Part shown: positions 40,501 to 55,167 of the stretch, in pieces
Layout: every line of letters begins with the position of its first letter
How positions within the stretch are numbered: the first letter of the stretch is position 1
Source of the DNA: Parus major
Lineage: Eukaryota > Chordata > Aves > Passeriformes > Paridae
Assembly (NCBI RefSeq): GCF_001522545.3
Contig: NC_031773.1
Location: 45,118,786-45,182,785, forward strand
DNA: 64,000 nt
Reading direction: 5' to 3'
Translations under genes and position numbers: made by a program
The notes under the pieces: model-generated
The model's database searches: none
Told to the model about the DNA's origin: nothing
What the model saw: the letters and a program-made list of their open reading frames with translations, nothing else

Positions 40501-41079
40501 AGTTTGAGAGCATGGTACCTGAAAGTGCAGAAAGAACCACTTAGGATTTAGAAAAATGACACTGGCTCAGAGTAAAGAAGTATGTCTGCTGGTAGGGATT
40601 ACTAAAGATTTTCTCTGAAGTAACCCTCTCCCCCCTGTGTCTTTCATTTCAGCACCAAAGTGCCAAACCAAACCAAAAAGCCCCAGATAATCACCATACC
40701 ATAGCAAAGTCTTCTAGGGTGATTTTTTTTTCTTGTGAGGTGATTGCTCCATAAGTAACTCCATAAGTAAAACAAAATCTCAGTTGTGCTATTGTTTCTG
40801 CTTTTCTTTTTTGAAAAGTTCTCTCACCCTTTTTCACGCTGTGTATAAAATAGGGACAGTGACAGCATTTCTTCTCCATATATTCTGGATGAGCATTAGA
40901 TATGAAAACTTTTCTTGTTTGATTATATCATTACTGTATCATTATGTAGTTTTATTGTCATTATCACAACATCACAGAAATCATCTGTGTGTCAGATTTA
41001 ACATGTTCACTCCCTAGAAAGCAGTTCTATATTTTTGAACCAGCCATGTAACTAAGGGGCTGTTTCTTCTCTGTTACAG
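37523..41079 (+). other. Intron 10 (3.6 kb); no gene seen
   Basis: Donor gtgagt, acceptor ctgttacag. It contains an 11-bp triplicate attctttttga around 38628-38660. The ORFs are short and unrecognised. Confidence 0.75.
38628..38660. repeat. 11-bp tandem repeat, about 3 copies
   Basis: The units attctttttga at 38628-38638 and 38639-38649 are exact. A third, partial copy (attctttttt) follows after one extra A. Confidence 0.9.
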
Positions 41080-41116
41080 CTGTATGAAAAGGTTGCTCTT
41101 TTCCTGACAAATTTAG
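41080..41116 (+). CDS. ANO4: ANO4 window exon 11: 37-bp exon (LYEKVALFLTNL)
   Basis: 37 bp; residues 367-378 plus one base of E379. It encodes the LYEKVA motif at the cytosolic end of TM4, conserved through anoctamins. It is the smallest exon seen, and skipping it would shift the frame. The acceptor ttctctgttacag and donor gtaagt are both strong. Confidence 0.96.
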
Positions 41117-43611
<2,495 letters not shown>

Positions 43612-43922
43612 TAGGATTGATGTCTGCACGCTCATATGTGGAAAATGAAGTAGAGAGAAGAAATAAAATTGCTTGTAATGAAACAAAATGGACCATATTA
43701 TCACACACGTCAAAATGCAAATTCCATACTAGCAAAGCAGAACAGATTGCAGTTTTATACTCCTTTCAAAAGCCCAGAAAAAGTTGCAGTTTTCATTTGC
43801 TGTCACCACATGGTCTCAATATTAACTTAACAATTTCACTGTTGGAAACAGATGCATCTCACAGTACTATACCTGCAGGTCATTTCACTCTGTTTTTATG
43901 TGTGCTATTTGTACACATAAAT

Positions 43923-43985
43923 AGAGGATAGAATAGGATAGTTCAGTTGGAAGAGACCTGCTCCTATTACATGATCTGAACTATT
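43923..43985 (-). mobile_element. CR1-like LINE 3'-end fragment (minus strand)
   Basis: The sequence gaggatagaataggatagt, then cagttggaagagacct and tacatgatct, resembles the reverse complement of the 3' end of avian CR1 elements (tagaat repeats, then ttggaagggacc, then atcatct). Only about 60 bp is recognisable and it is diverged. A masker search would decide. Confidence 0.5.
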
Positions 43986-44025
43986 AAGAATGAGTTATGA
44001 GCTATCATTTCTGGGAGGTTTCCAC

Positions 44026-44123
44026 ATATATATTTATTATATATGTTTATTGTGTATTTTATATATATATGTATCCGTGTATATCTATATATCTATCTAA
44101 ATATATATTATTTGTATATCTTT
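44026..44123. repeat. TA-rich low-complexity tract
   Basis: Degenerate tata/tatt/tatc repeats with interspersed G and C. It may derive from a decayed microsatellite. Confidence 0.8.
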
Positions 44124-44608
44124 TTCTGTCAGTCTCCTAAAAAAAAGACCTTTTTAGCAGAGAAGGTTTGAATAGTAGAATCCATTAGTATGGATTATTT
44201 GCATATGGGAATAATTTTGGGAGAAAATATGGGAGAATAGTTAGAAAATTATGAATTTTAATGAAAACTAAAATTTTCACTGATTTCACAGGAAGGCAGA
44301 CATCACAGAGCATTTTATGGTGTAAGGAAATGGGCTGGCAGTTGAAAGCCATTTTCCAAACTGACATAAGCAGTCTGTTGAATATCCAACAGCAGAGTAT
44401 GGGTATTGAAATAAAACTGAAAGTAAACATATCTGTAGTCCTTCAGGGGGATTATTCCAGGAATACCCATAAAACTTTTTACAGCATATCATCTTTTATA
44501 CCAGTCACATTAAGATAACACCAGATTAAAATAAGAGTGTGAGCTTTCTTTTACTGCTGTGAACAGACTGCTTACACAACATAGCTGAAACATATTCCTG
44601 TGTTGAAG

Positions 44609-44666
44609 ATTTACAGGACACCCTGGTGCCTACTTAAGGCTGATAAACCGGTGGAGGCTGGAAGAG
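44609..44666 (+). CDS. ANO4: ANO4 window exon 13: TM5-TM6 loop
   Basis: 58 bp; completes R416 and encodes residues 417-435, leaving phase 0. FTGHPGAYLRLINRWRLEE is the conserved loop in which GHPG and WRLEEC are family hallmarks. The acceptor (gttgaag) has a poor pyrimidine tract, while the donor gtgagt is strong. The phase fit on both sides (gga ag | a ttt) and protein conservation make the boundary safe. Confidence 0.95.
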
Positions 44667-44690
44667 GTGAGTGCTCGATAACTGCACGCG

Positions 44691-44746
44691 GATTTATCTG
44701 CTGCCCACAGACGCCGTGAACGCAAGCGGAGGCAGACACATAAATC
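44691..44746 (+). other. Imperfect inverted repeat 24 bp after exon 13
   Basis: The arm gatttatctgctgcc (44691-44705) pairs with ggcagacacataaatc (44731-44746): 6 bp plus 5 bp of perfect pairing around a small internal loop. The enclosed 25-nt loop and the flank hold several CpGs (cacgcgg, acgccg, cgcaagcgg), unusual for this AT-rich intron. It may be an intronic splicing element for the weak-acceptor exon; this is inference only. Confidence 0.5.
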
Positions 44747-45699
44747 TGCCCAGGCATTTTTGAGAGCATTATTGGGTTCTCAGTTGCTGTCTAACTCCAC
44801 ACTATTGACACTGCTGTCTGCTAAAAAAGCATCTACATATTGAGATATGTATTCCCTTTGCAGTGCTAGCAGTTCCAGCGTTTGCAACACACTCCAACAG
44901 AGGTATCAGATGCTTTAAAGATTACTCACACATTGGAAATATTTTATCCATGGAATGAATCAAACTCAAATACTCATCTGACAACTTTTTGCTTCCAAGA
45001 AAGTCCTTTCTTCTCAGCTTTTCTAGCCTTGTGGACTAGAGAGCTAAAATAATATAGTAACAAATTAAAAATCCAGTCACAAAAAAATGTAAGTGAAATT
45101 TGACCAAAACAACCAAATTAACTTCCCAAACAAGCTACTGGCATAATGTCCCATGTCTATAAAATCAAATTAATATGAAAAGCAATGAGAGTTTGGCTTT
45201 GCAAGTTTTTCAAGGACCAATGCCATTTTATTTATTTTGTTTTAATAAATACATTCAGAATTCAAAGCCCATTTGACAGTTATGGGAGGTGAGCAGCAGC
45301 AGTTTCTGGACCAGTCATTTACTTTCCAGTGCTGCTATGGGCACACTGAAATCCCGTGGTTTCTTTCCTGCTTCACAGATGAATAATTGAAACAACTTTG
45401 CAGATAAATGGCAAATAATAAGTAGAAAATGCCTGCCAGCTTGAATTTTCAAACACTTCTGGATATATAAATATTTTGGTTAATAAAGACCATTCAAATA
45501 TTAACAAAAGAAACAAACAAACAAAAAACGGATTTGAGTCCGAATAAAAGCATCTTAATTTTGTAGAGAATTCTGTTCATTGAAGGGAAGAATACTTGGT
45601 AAATGGGAAGACAGAACGTTGCTTAACATCCCTCCGAAATCTGGCTGGGGCTGAGCTGTCCTCAGAACTTGCTGTTGTCAAAGTAAAACAGTTCTGCTC

Positions 45700-45870
45700 T
45701 TCCTTTGAGTCCTCCCCCTGAGGCTTGTACCTTCCTTTTCCTCTGTGTTGGTTCTCACCTGTCCAGCCCTGTGAGCAGCCTGTTCAGTTCCTTGTATCAG
45801 CAATAAACTTCCTTTTTCTGGCTGAATTACTCTTCTGATGATTCAGTGGGCTGATTCATTTCACAGAGGG
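45700..45870 (+). mobile_element. Possible LTR-like or polyA-bearing relic
   Basis: A pyrimidine-rich block leads to cagcaataaacttcc at 45798-45812, which resembles an LTR R region with its polyadenylation signal. No paired LTR, primer-binding site or coding remnant was recognised. It could equally be chance. Confidence 0.2.
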
Positions 45871-46033
45871 ATCAGAGAACAGGGAAAGAACCTCATCTCT
45901 GTGCAGGAGCAGTGATGGAGGGACAACCAGGTTTGTGAGGAAAGAGCAAAAATGAGGTGTTACAGGTCACGTCAGTTGCTGGTGGAAGCTACTCTTAGTA
46001 GTCCCTTTTTAGCTTTTCACAGAGAAAAAAGTG

Positions 46034-46060
46034 AATAATACTAATACTAATACTAATAAT
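46034..46060. repeat. (ACTAAT)n short tandem repeat
   Basis: Direct repeats of actaat (three to four copies) flanked by aataat. Confidence 0.9.
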
Positions 46061-46393
46061 TTTTAAAAGTCTAATTAAAAAAGTCTTGACTTTATTGACT
46101 GTATCTGTGTTAGGTCTTATTAGAACTAACCTGCCTTAGAATACCATGTCCAGATTTCCAATATTTCTCTCTTCACCTGTTGAATTTAGCCAAGTCTAAG
46201 ATATTTAGTAACACTAGTCCAGTGTCCATGGGCACGCTCAGACCACAGTTTACATATTATTGATCTTATGGTTGTAACATTGCTGCTACTTCATTAACAG
46301 GGCACCTGCCTCTCTCAGGATATTTTCATTCATGTGACCAATTCCTAAAAACAGGAGGATGATGATCTAGTGATAATGACAGAGAAGTCAAAT

Positions 46394-46456
46394 GAACAAA
46401 CAAACAAACCACACCACAAAAAGAAAAAAAAAAACAAAAACAAGAAAAAACCCCCT
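46394..46456. repeat. A-rich (CAAA)n-type low-complexity tract
   Basis: It starts as aacaaacaaacaaac and degrades into A-runs with C and G interruptions. It is similar in kind to the tract near 2447. Confidence 0.85.
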
Positions 46457-47411
46457 AACAACCTGTCACTCCATTAATCTAAAAAGATGCTAAATTAGGT
46501 CAACAGAAACCTCAGCAGTGATCCAAGTTCTGAGAGCTGGATAAAGCAATATGTATAAGAAATTAATGTTTTATTTTATTCCAGGTCATAACTAATTTTT
46601 CTCCCTAGAAGTTAAAAAGAAATAATTCAAGTTCTGTGACAGTGATTTTTTTGACTTATCTGTAATACCCAAGATTTTAAAATATAGCTTGAACTACACT
46701 GTTTGGATCTGCAAAGCAAATTTCACAAAGTGTTGTTTGAGAGTAGAAACCTTTAGATCCCTTTCTGTTTTTTCCAATAGTAGGTATAAAATTCCCTAAA
46801 TTTTTACTAGCTGAACATCTCTCCCAAAAGCAGCACCACAGCTTCAACATCTGGAGCCACTGCTAAAGCAAGCAAGCACTCAACAAGAAACACTAAGAAT
46901 TGTTACTCAGCAGTTAGAGATTTTTAGTTCTTCAAGAAGAGAATAGCTTTGCATGGTCTACTCAGTCATAGACAGTACCCCATTAATAGTTCTAGATCTA
47001 TCCTCTAGGCATAAAGTGTTTACTTTATGTGCAGCCAGGAGGAATTTTCTCTTGATTCTTTGACTTTGCAGTCACTCTCCCCAAAAGCTATTGAAATCAG
47101 TAGAAAAACTTGGTAGCCTTTGCCCCTGCTTGCCCACAGCAGAGCAGCACGTTAGAAGCACGTATGTGAAAACTGCATTGGTTTCAGCTGACTCTGACCT
47201 CTGCAGAAAATTGGGTGATTAGCTTAAAATGCTGACAGTGTGATACAGTGTCATCTGTTCCCATGAGTTTACACTTCTTTAAAAAATAAGGAGAATGCAT
47301 TCAGTTTCCTTTTAGTAAATGTATGATCCAGCATCATTTATGGCCTTTAAGAAACACTTTAAAACTCAGTAGTATTCCTGCTTAACATTTTGTTTCTTTT
47401 TTTTTCTGTAG

Positions 47412-47509
47412 TGCCACCCTAGTGGATGCCTTATTGACCTCTGTATGCAAATGGGTATTATAATGGTGTTAAAGCAGACATGGAATAATTTCATGGAATT
47501 GGGATATCC
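47412..47509 (+). CDS. ANO4: ANO4 window exon 14: TM6 with Ca2+-site residues
   Basis: 98 bp; residues 436-467 plus two bases of P468. [22 protein letters not shown] is TM6 and its approach; [11 protein letters not shown] follows. N460 and E464 sit four residues apart, as do N650 and E654 of TMEM16A, which bind Ca2+ and gate the helix. The acceptor tttttctgtag and donor gtaagt are strong. Confidence 0.97.
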
Positions 47510-49919
47510 GTAAGTAAATACAATACCTATGCTTCTGTAGGTCACAGAATATTAAAGCTGATGCTTTCCTTATCACCAGTTAATAAAAGTAAGATGCAGT
47601 AGTCATTACAGCAGAAAATTCCCCCCCAGGATACTGAACTCCAGATATATAGATGATGTTTGGGGCTATTTTCCACATTGGACACAGTTTGCAAAAGTGA
47701 AAGTGTAATAGTAGAATATCAACAAATATTAATATTAGTTAATATTAAAATATTAGCAAATAAGTAATACATGGGAAATACTTGATATTGTTAAATTGTA
47801 TTCTGTGTTCTAAAACTTCTTAGAAACAACTGTGTGACCACTGTGTTGTTTACATGAAAAACATTGCATGTATCATTTCTTAGTTATACTAATAAGTTCT
47901 ACATTCAGTTTCTTTTTGGGTGATAAAAGATGCCTGAAAAAGCAGGTATGAGCTAGAAAAAAATGCACTACTGGCACATGCACTCTGAAACACAGAAAAA
48001 TGTACTGAATAGTAAGTAGACAAGTTCCCTTGTGATCTTCAAGGTAACATGAAGCTGTGCCCTAGCTAAAAGGTTGGCAAATATTCATTTCCAACTGGTT
48101 CCTTCCTTATTGATTAGTATTTAATGAGCATGTTTAATATGTTTAATATAGGTTTAATAAGATCAGTGTAGTTGATCTTACTAGAGACAGTGTGGATGGT
48201 CATCAAGGGAAATTAGCAAGTGTGAAAATCTAAGAGAGAGCTGACATTGTCAGAAGGCTTGCCTTTGCAAAGTTCAGAGGGATTTGGTATTTCTCCATCT
48301 TTCCTGGGCCTAGCACTCCTTGCCAGTGTTTTGCAGCTATTAGGGCTGCAGGGATTAGTTGGGATGGGCAGGAGGGAACAATAGCAGCAGTATTGATCCT
48401 TCTCTTTCCATCCCCTACCTCTTGTCAGTTTTCATTAGAACTCTCTGCTTTCTAGTAATACAGATCCTGAAACTTAACAAAGAGCACTGAAGAGAAATAG
48501 AAGGATGGTAATTGATAGAGATAGGAGGAGATTAAGAAGGAGTGGTTTAATAGGAATAAACTGCTTCAGGTAAAGTGAATCTTCAGATTCACAAGGAAAA
48601 TCACAACATAAAAGACACAGTTACAACACTCAAATGCTTCGACTTACTCTGATGAGAGATGTGTTTGCTCTTCAGACCCTTCAGTCCACCTTCTAGCCCT
48701 GAAATGCTGCAAGCAGGTGTATTTCCTTTAGTGTGAAAAACACCTTTCTGCTAAGAGCTTGGTGGCAGGCAACACAATGTGGATGGCCAGAGGACTTGGA
48801 GGCAACCCTGCAACCTGTAGCTGAATTTACTGGAACTGCACTCAGCTGCACCTACACTTCTTTAAGGAGGACAGGAAAAGCTGTAACCTTTCTGATAAAT
48901 TATGAAAATGGAAAAACAGTCTCTAAGATTCAAGAAAACAAGCAGCTGTCCAAACTCTTATCCAAATCCAACGACTATTTGCAATCCCTTTGCACCATTC
49001 ACAGACCAGGCCAGGCCCCTGTGAGGGCAAGAAGTGAAGCATGGTCAGGAAAAAGGACTGAATTATTTGGGTGATCTATAACATTTTTTTTTACTGAGAC
49101 AAAGTGGCCAACCTCAGCTTCAGAGAAAATCTCAGTCATTGTGGTTTGGGCTTTTTCTTTGCTCTCTATACTAACTCTTAACTAGTGTCCTTTGTTGACC
49201 AAACCAGTGCACCTCCCTGAAAAGGTGATTATTTCAGAGGTGAGAATTCATTTAACTTTTGGCTCACTGCCTTTTGCAGTGGTCTTACACATGCATTTCT
49301 TTGGGAGCAGCATTTTCCCCCTGATGTCCAGTACAGGTCTCCCATTTCTTGGGATGGTGGTAGCTCACATGTCAGCCATCCATCTCTCAGCCACCCTGTG
49401 CTGTCTGTAGTTCAGGGGCACTTCTTTCTGCCTCTTTCTCCTCTGAGTGTTTGGCTGCAGACACCATTCAGGGTTGCTTTTTTCCCTTCCAGGATTTCCC
49501 AGGGACTGCTACCCAGTAGAGCCATTCAGAAATGCCAGGTCACCCACACAGGAAAGAATCAAGCAGCATTAGCACTCTTTATTTACTGAGCTCAGCTGTC
49601 TCCACACAGCATTGCATTCTGCCACATAAACAGACCCTGAAGTGATTTGTCATTCTGTGCAGAGAAAAAGAAGTAAATAAATAATGAAGCTATGTCCAAA
49701 TCCTTTTACCATTTTAACAAATCTAGTCTGGGATTACAGCTCATCAGCTGTATCTGTTTTCTGTGTCATCAGCCACATGTATTACTAATGTTCCGTCTTC
49801 TTGTACATTGGGCAATGAATTTTGCAAGATATGTTGTACCCACTTAACCTCTCCCAATTTTGTGATAAATAGCCATTAATATTCTTTGCTTTGTTTCTTT
49901 AATTTAATTTAAAATGTAG
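47510..49919 (+). other. Intron 14 (2.4 kb); no gene seen
   Basis: Donor gtaagt, acceptor aaaatgtag (A-rich just upstream, with pyrimidines further back). It has a short gtttaata triplicate near 48131-48159. The 113-codon ORF at 48733-49074 has no recognised family. Confidence 0.75.
48131..48159. repeat. Short gtttaata triplicate
   Basis: Three near-adjacent copies of gtttaata with two-base spacers. Confidence 0.8.
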
Positions 49920-50062
49920 GCTAATTCAAAACTGGTGGACCAGGAGAAAACTACGGCAGGAGTATGGCACACAGGGAAAAACAAGCTTCCCACAGTGGGA
50001 AAAGGACTATAATCTGCAGCCTATGAATGCTTATGGACTCTTTGATGAATACCTAGAAATGA
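49920..50062 (+). CDS. ANO4: ANO4 window exon 15: TM6-TM7 loop and TM7 Ca2+ glutamates
   Basis: 143 bp; completes P468, encodes residues 469-515 and begins I516. LIQNWWTRRKLRQEYGTQGK is the variable cytosolic loop, then FPQWEKDYNLQPMNAYGLFDEYLEM. E511 and E514 match E702 and E705 of TMEM16A: the gap from E464 is 47 residues against 48, and the 3-residue gap is the same. The loop carries most of the substitutions against mammalian ANO4 as I recall it. The donor gtatgg is non-consensus at +5. Confidence 0.96.
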
Positions 50063-52465
<2,403 letters not shown>

Positions 52466-52613
52466 GCATCTGGTACGGGATCCTGGAAGGCATTGGAATC
52501 CTTTCTGTTATCACAAATGCATTTGTTATAGCAGTGACGTCAGATTTCATCCCTCGCCTTGTTTATGCTTACAAATATGGACCTTGTGCTGGCCAAGGAG
52601 AAGCAGGACAAAA
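52466..52613 (+). CDS. ANO4: ANO4 window exon 17: TM9
   Basis: 148 bp; completes G567, encodes residues 568-615 and begins K616. [23 protein letters not shown] is TM9. [17 protein letters not shown] enters the TM9-TM10 extracellular loop, where the TSDFIPR motif is invariant in the family. AGQGEAGQK follows. The acceptor gttgaacag is modest; the donor is gtaagt followed by a T-rich run. Confidence 0.97.
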
Positions 52614-55047
52614 GTAAGTTTTTTTGGTTTTTTTTTTGGAGGGGTGGTGGGAAACAGATGTACATGAAAATAACTTAATAGATGCAGTATTACTGTCTGT
52701 GTATGTCCTGATTCCACTGAACCAAAAGTATAGTTTGTGTTTGGGTAACAGATACCAGCCACGGGTACTGAGGCTTTGCACAGTCACAAAATGAGTTGCT
52801 GTGATTCAAGGCAAACATAGCAGAGCTATTTCAGAGGTTTAGTGTGTGTGACAGGATGCTGCCAATGCTGTACTTTCCAGCTGGTAGTACATGGATATAA
52901 TCCTCTTTTTTTTTTTTTTCCCGAAGCAATGCTGATGCTAATCAGTAAAAAAATTTGTTGAGCATTTTAAACTTGTAAACTGGGTTTTTTTCCTGATGTA
53001 ATATTCAGTATGTATTACTCAAAATAGTAGTGTCCAGCAAGAGGAAGAAATTTCCAACTAATACATCAAGATATACTTACAGAGAAAAGTAATTTGTTTT
53101 TCTTCTACAACTGGAGTTCTTAGATTAAATCTTCCAGGAGACATTTGTGATCTGAATCCCTGCTGCCTAAGTGGATTTTCTTTTAGTGTTTCTTTCAGTG
53201 TTGAGATTATGTTAGCATGCACACACTCCCAACAAGTATGAGATAGCTGCTGTGTGGCCACTTGTGAAGTCTCAGCTATTGGGCTCTGGGAAGGTCAGTG
53301 AACACAGCCAAACACAGACACAGTTTGCAAACGCTCTAGCAGTGCCATTGGCAAGGAAGCTGCTGTTCAAAGAAACCCAGGCTAAACAGTAGACAGTGAC
53401 AGAGAGCATGCATTCTGCTACTGGGCATATGGCAGATTGATTTCTTTACTCCCTGCTGCAGAAACTGAGTTCATCTGTTGCCACTTTTTTTGGCATCTTT
53501 TGACTGTCAATACATTTAATGTATGATGGAAGAAGGGCATCTGGTGTGGCAGCTCCCGATTAGCAAATTGCTATCCTGCAAGGAGTTGGGCATTTTCAGC
53601 TGGGGCTAGGGAAGATGGTCTGTTTACTTTATGAAGAGTTAAAATCCTATCAGGGTAAAGTGGTCTGGTGCCAGTTGTTCCTGAGCATGTGCCTCTGTTC
53701 ACGCCATTATAAAGATCTACAGGATATTTAGCACTGTAAGCAACTCTCATTGCTAAGGAAAGCAAGGAAGGATTTTCTCAGCAGCACTGTGCATGAAAAA
53801 ACACCTTTAGAAATATTTCTCTTAAGATTCAAATTTGACTCAGTGGCTTTGAAACTAGATCTGCATAGGGGAAGTAGTTTGGCTCACAGTTTGGCTCTTC
53901 TTTTCACAAATTTCTAGTACAATGTTTTCACACTTCTGATGCTTTTTTGAGTGAATTTCTAGACAAAACCATCAGGTAATAATACTTTGAAGGACATAAT
54001 CTGTATTAAAATTGTTTATGTCAGCATTCTGAATAATGTTATTAGTAATGTTATATATTATTAAAGCAAGAAGGTATTAAAAAATCCACAGGAATAGTGA
54101 GTTTTCTCAAATTAAGGTCTGAAGACCATCTGTTATCATCTGTTATTTCTCAAATTAAGGTGTGAAGACCATCTGAATAGCTTAAAAGAGAGGTACTCTT
54201 TTCTTTCAAAAACATCTGTAGGTATTAGATCCATATGATCTAATGATACTAGACACACGATGATACTAGAAAAATACTGGAATTAATCTAATCAGTATGG
54301 AGGCAAAGCCAGGTGATATTTGAATATAATTTCTCAAAGACTGTAAAGTCCATATTTAGAAAAACCTAAACCAAAAATCCCCCAACCCTTACTTCATTAT
54401 ATTCTGCACCAACCTGAGTAGTGTGCCTACACTTGCCTGTGTTTGGGCAGTGAAGCATGAACTGCACAACACATTTTGGCCGGACCTCCTCATCTTTACT
54501 AACACCAAACTTGACCCTTCTATTGACACCCACAGCCCTTCAACAGGGGACTTAACTTCTACTCAGTGCTCTCTAAACTTTGCCTGGCCCTCACAGTGCT
54601 TAGTCACCCTGGGATCTTCTAGAATGGAATTCCTCTGATTAACTTTTTCTAAAAAGTTGTTTTAGGTGTATTATCTTTCCATCTGATTGAATTTCACTTT
54701 GTGCTAGTACCATGAGTGTAACAGTGGGAATATTTTGATTATCTTCCTAACGCTCCTCATTATTTTCGCTGCCCCTATTGTGTCACCATTTAGGAGACTA
54801 TTTAAAAGTAACCAGTCCCAATCTTCACCATTCCTTCTCCCATAGAATTCTACCATTGCTTCACTTTTATTGTTCATCTGACCTACTTTAGCCTTTCTTT
54901 TATATTGCCTCAACATCCCTTTCAAATATTAATAAGCGCCAAAATTGTACTTTGGGTTTTTATGAAACCCAAAGAGCATCCTCTTGGGTACATCAGTTAA
55001 TGGGAAAACCTTGTTGTGTACTGCTGACAGCATTTTGTCCCCTCTAG
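52614..55047 (+). other. Intron 17 (2.4 kb); no gene seen
   Basis: Donor gtaagt, acceptor ccctctag. It contains a poly-T run at 52904-52919 and a local duplication at 54103-54175. Confidence 0.75.
54103..54175. repeat. 30-bp direct duplication with 13-bp spacer
   Basis: tttctcaaattaaggtctga at 54103 recurs at 54146 with one mismatch (c to g), and identity continues through agaccatctg. The copies are 54103-54132 and 54146-54175. The spacer itself repeats ttatcatctg-like sequence. Confidence 0.9.
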
Positions 55048-55167
55048 GTGTATGGTTGGCTACGTTAATGCCAGTTTATCAGTATTTCTGGTGTCTGACT
55101 TTGAAAATCGTTCAGAGCCAACATCAAATGGAAGTGAATTCTCTGGTTCACCATTAAAATATTGCAG
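55048..55167 (+). CDS. ANO4: ANO4 window exon 18: TM9-TM10 extracellular loop
   Basis: 120 bp, phase-symmetric; completes K616, encodes residues 617-655 and begins R656. CMVGYVNASLSVFLVSDFEN is followed by RSEPTSNGSEFSGSPLKYC. Three N-X-S sequons (N623, N636, N643) lie in a loop that is extracellular or luminal in anoctamins and is glycosylated in relatives. This is the least conserved exon of the set. Skipping it would keep the frame. Acceptor cctctag, donor gtaagt. Confidence 0.95.

Larger units (their letters stand above)
44667..47411 (+). other. Intron 13 (2.7 kb); no gene seen
   Basis: Donor gtgagt, acceptor tttttctgtag. It holds a CpG-containing imperfect hairpin right after the exon, a possible LTR-like block near 45700-45860, an (ACTAAT)n stretch and an A-rich tract. 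Confidence 0.75.

Noticed and set aside
48733..49074. 113-codon ORF in intron 14
   Set aside because: No recognisable family, domain or splice support; intronic.
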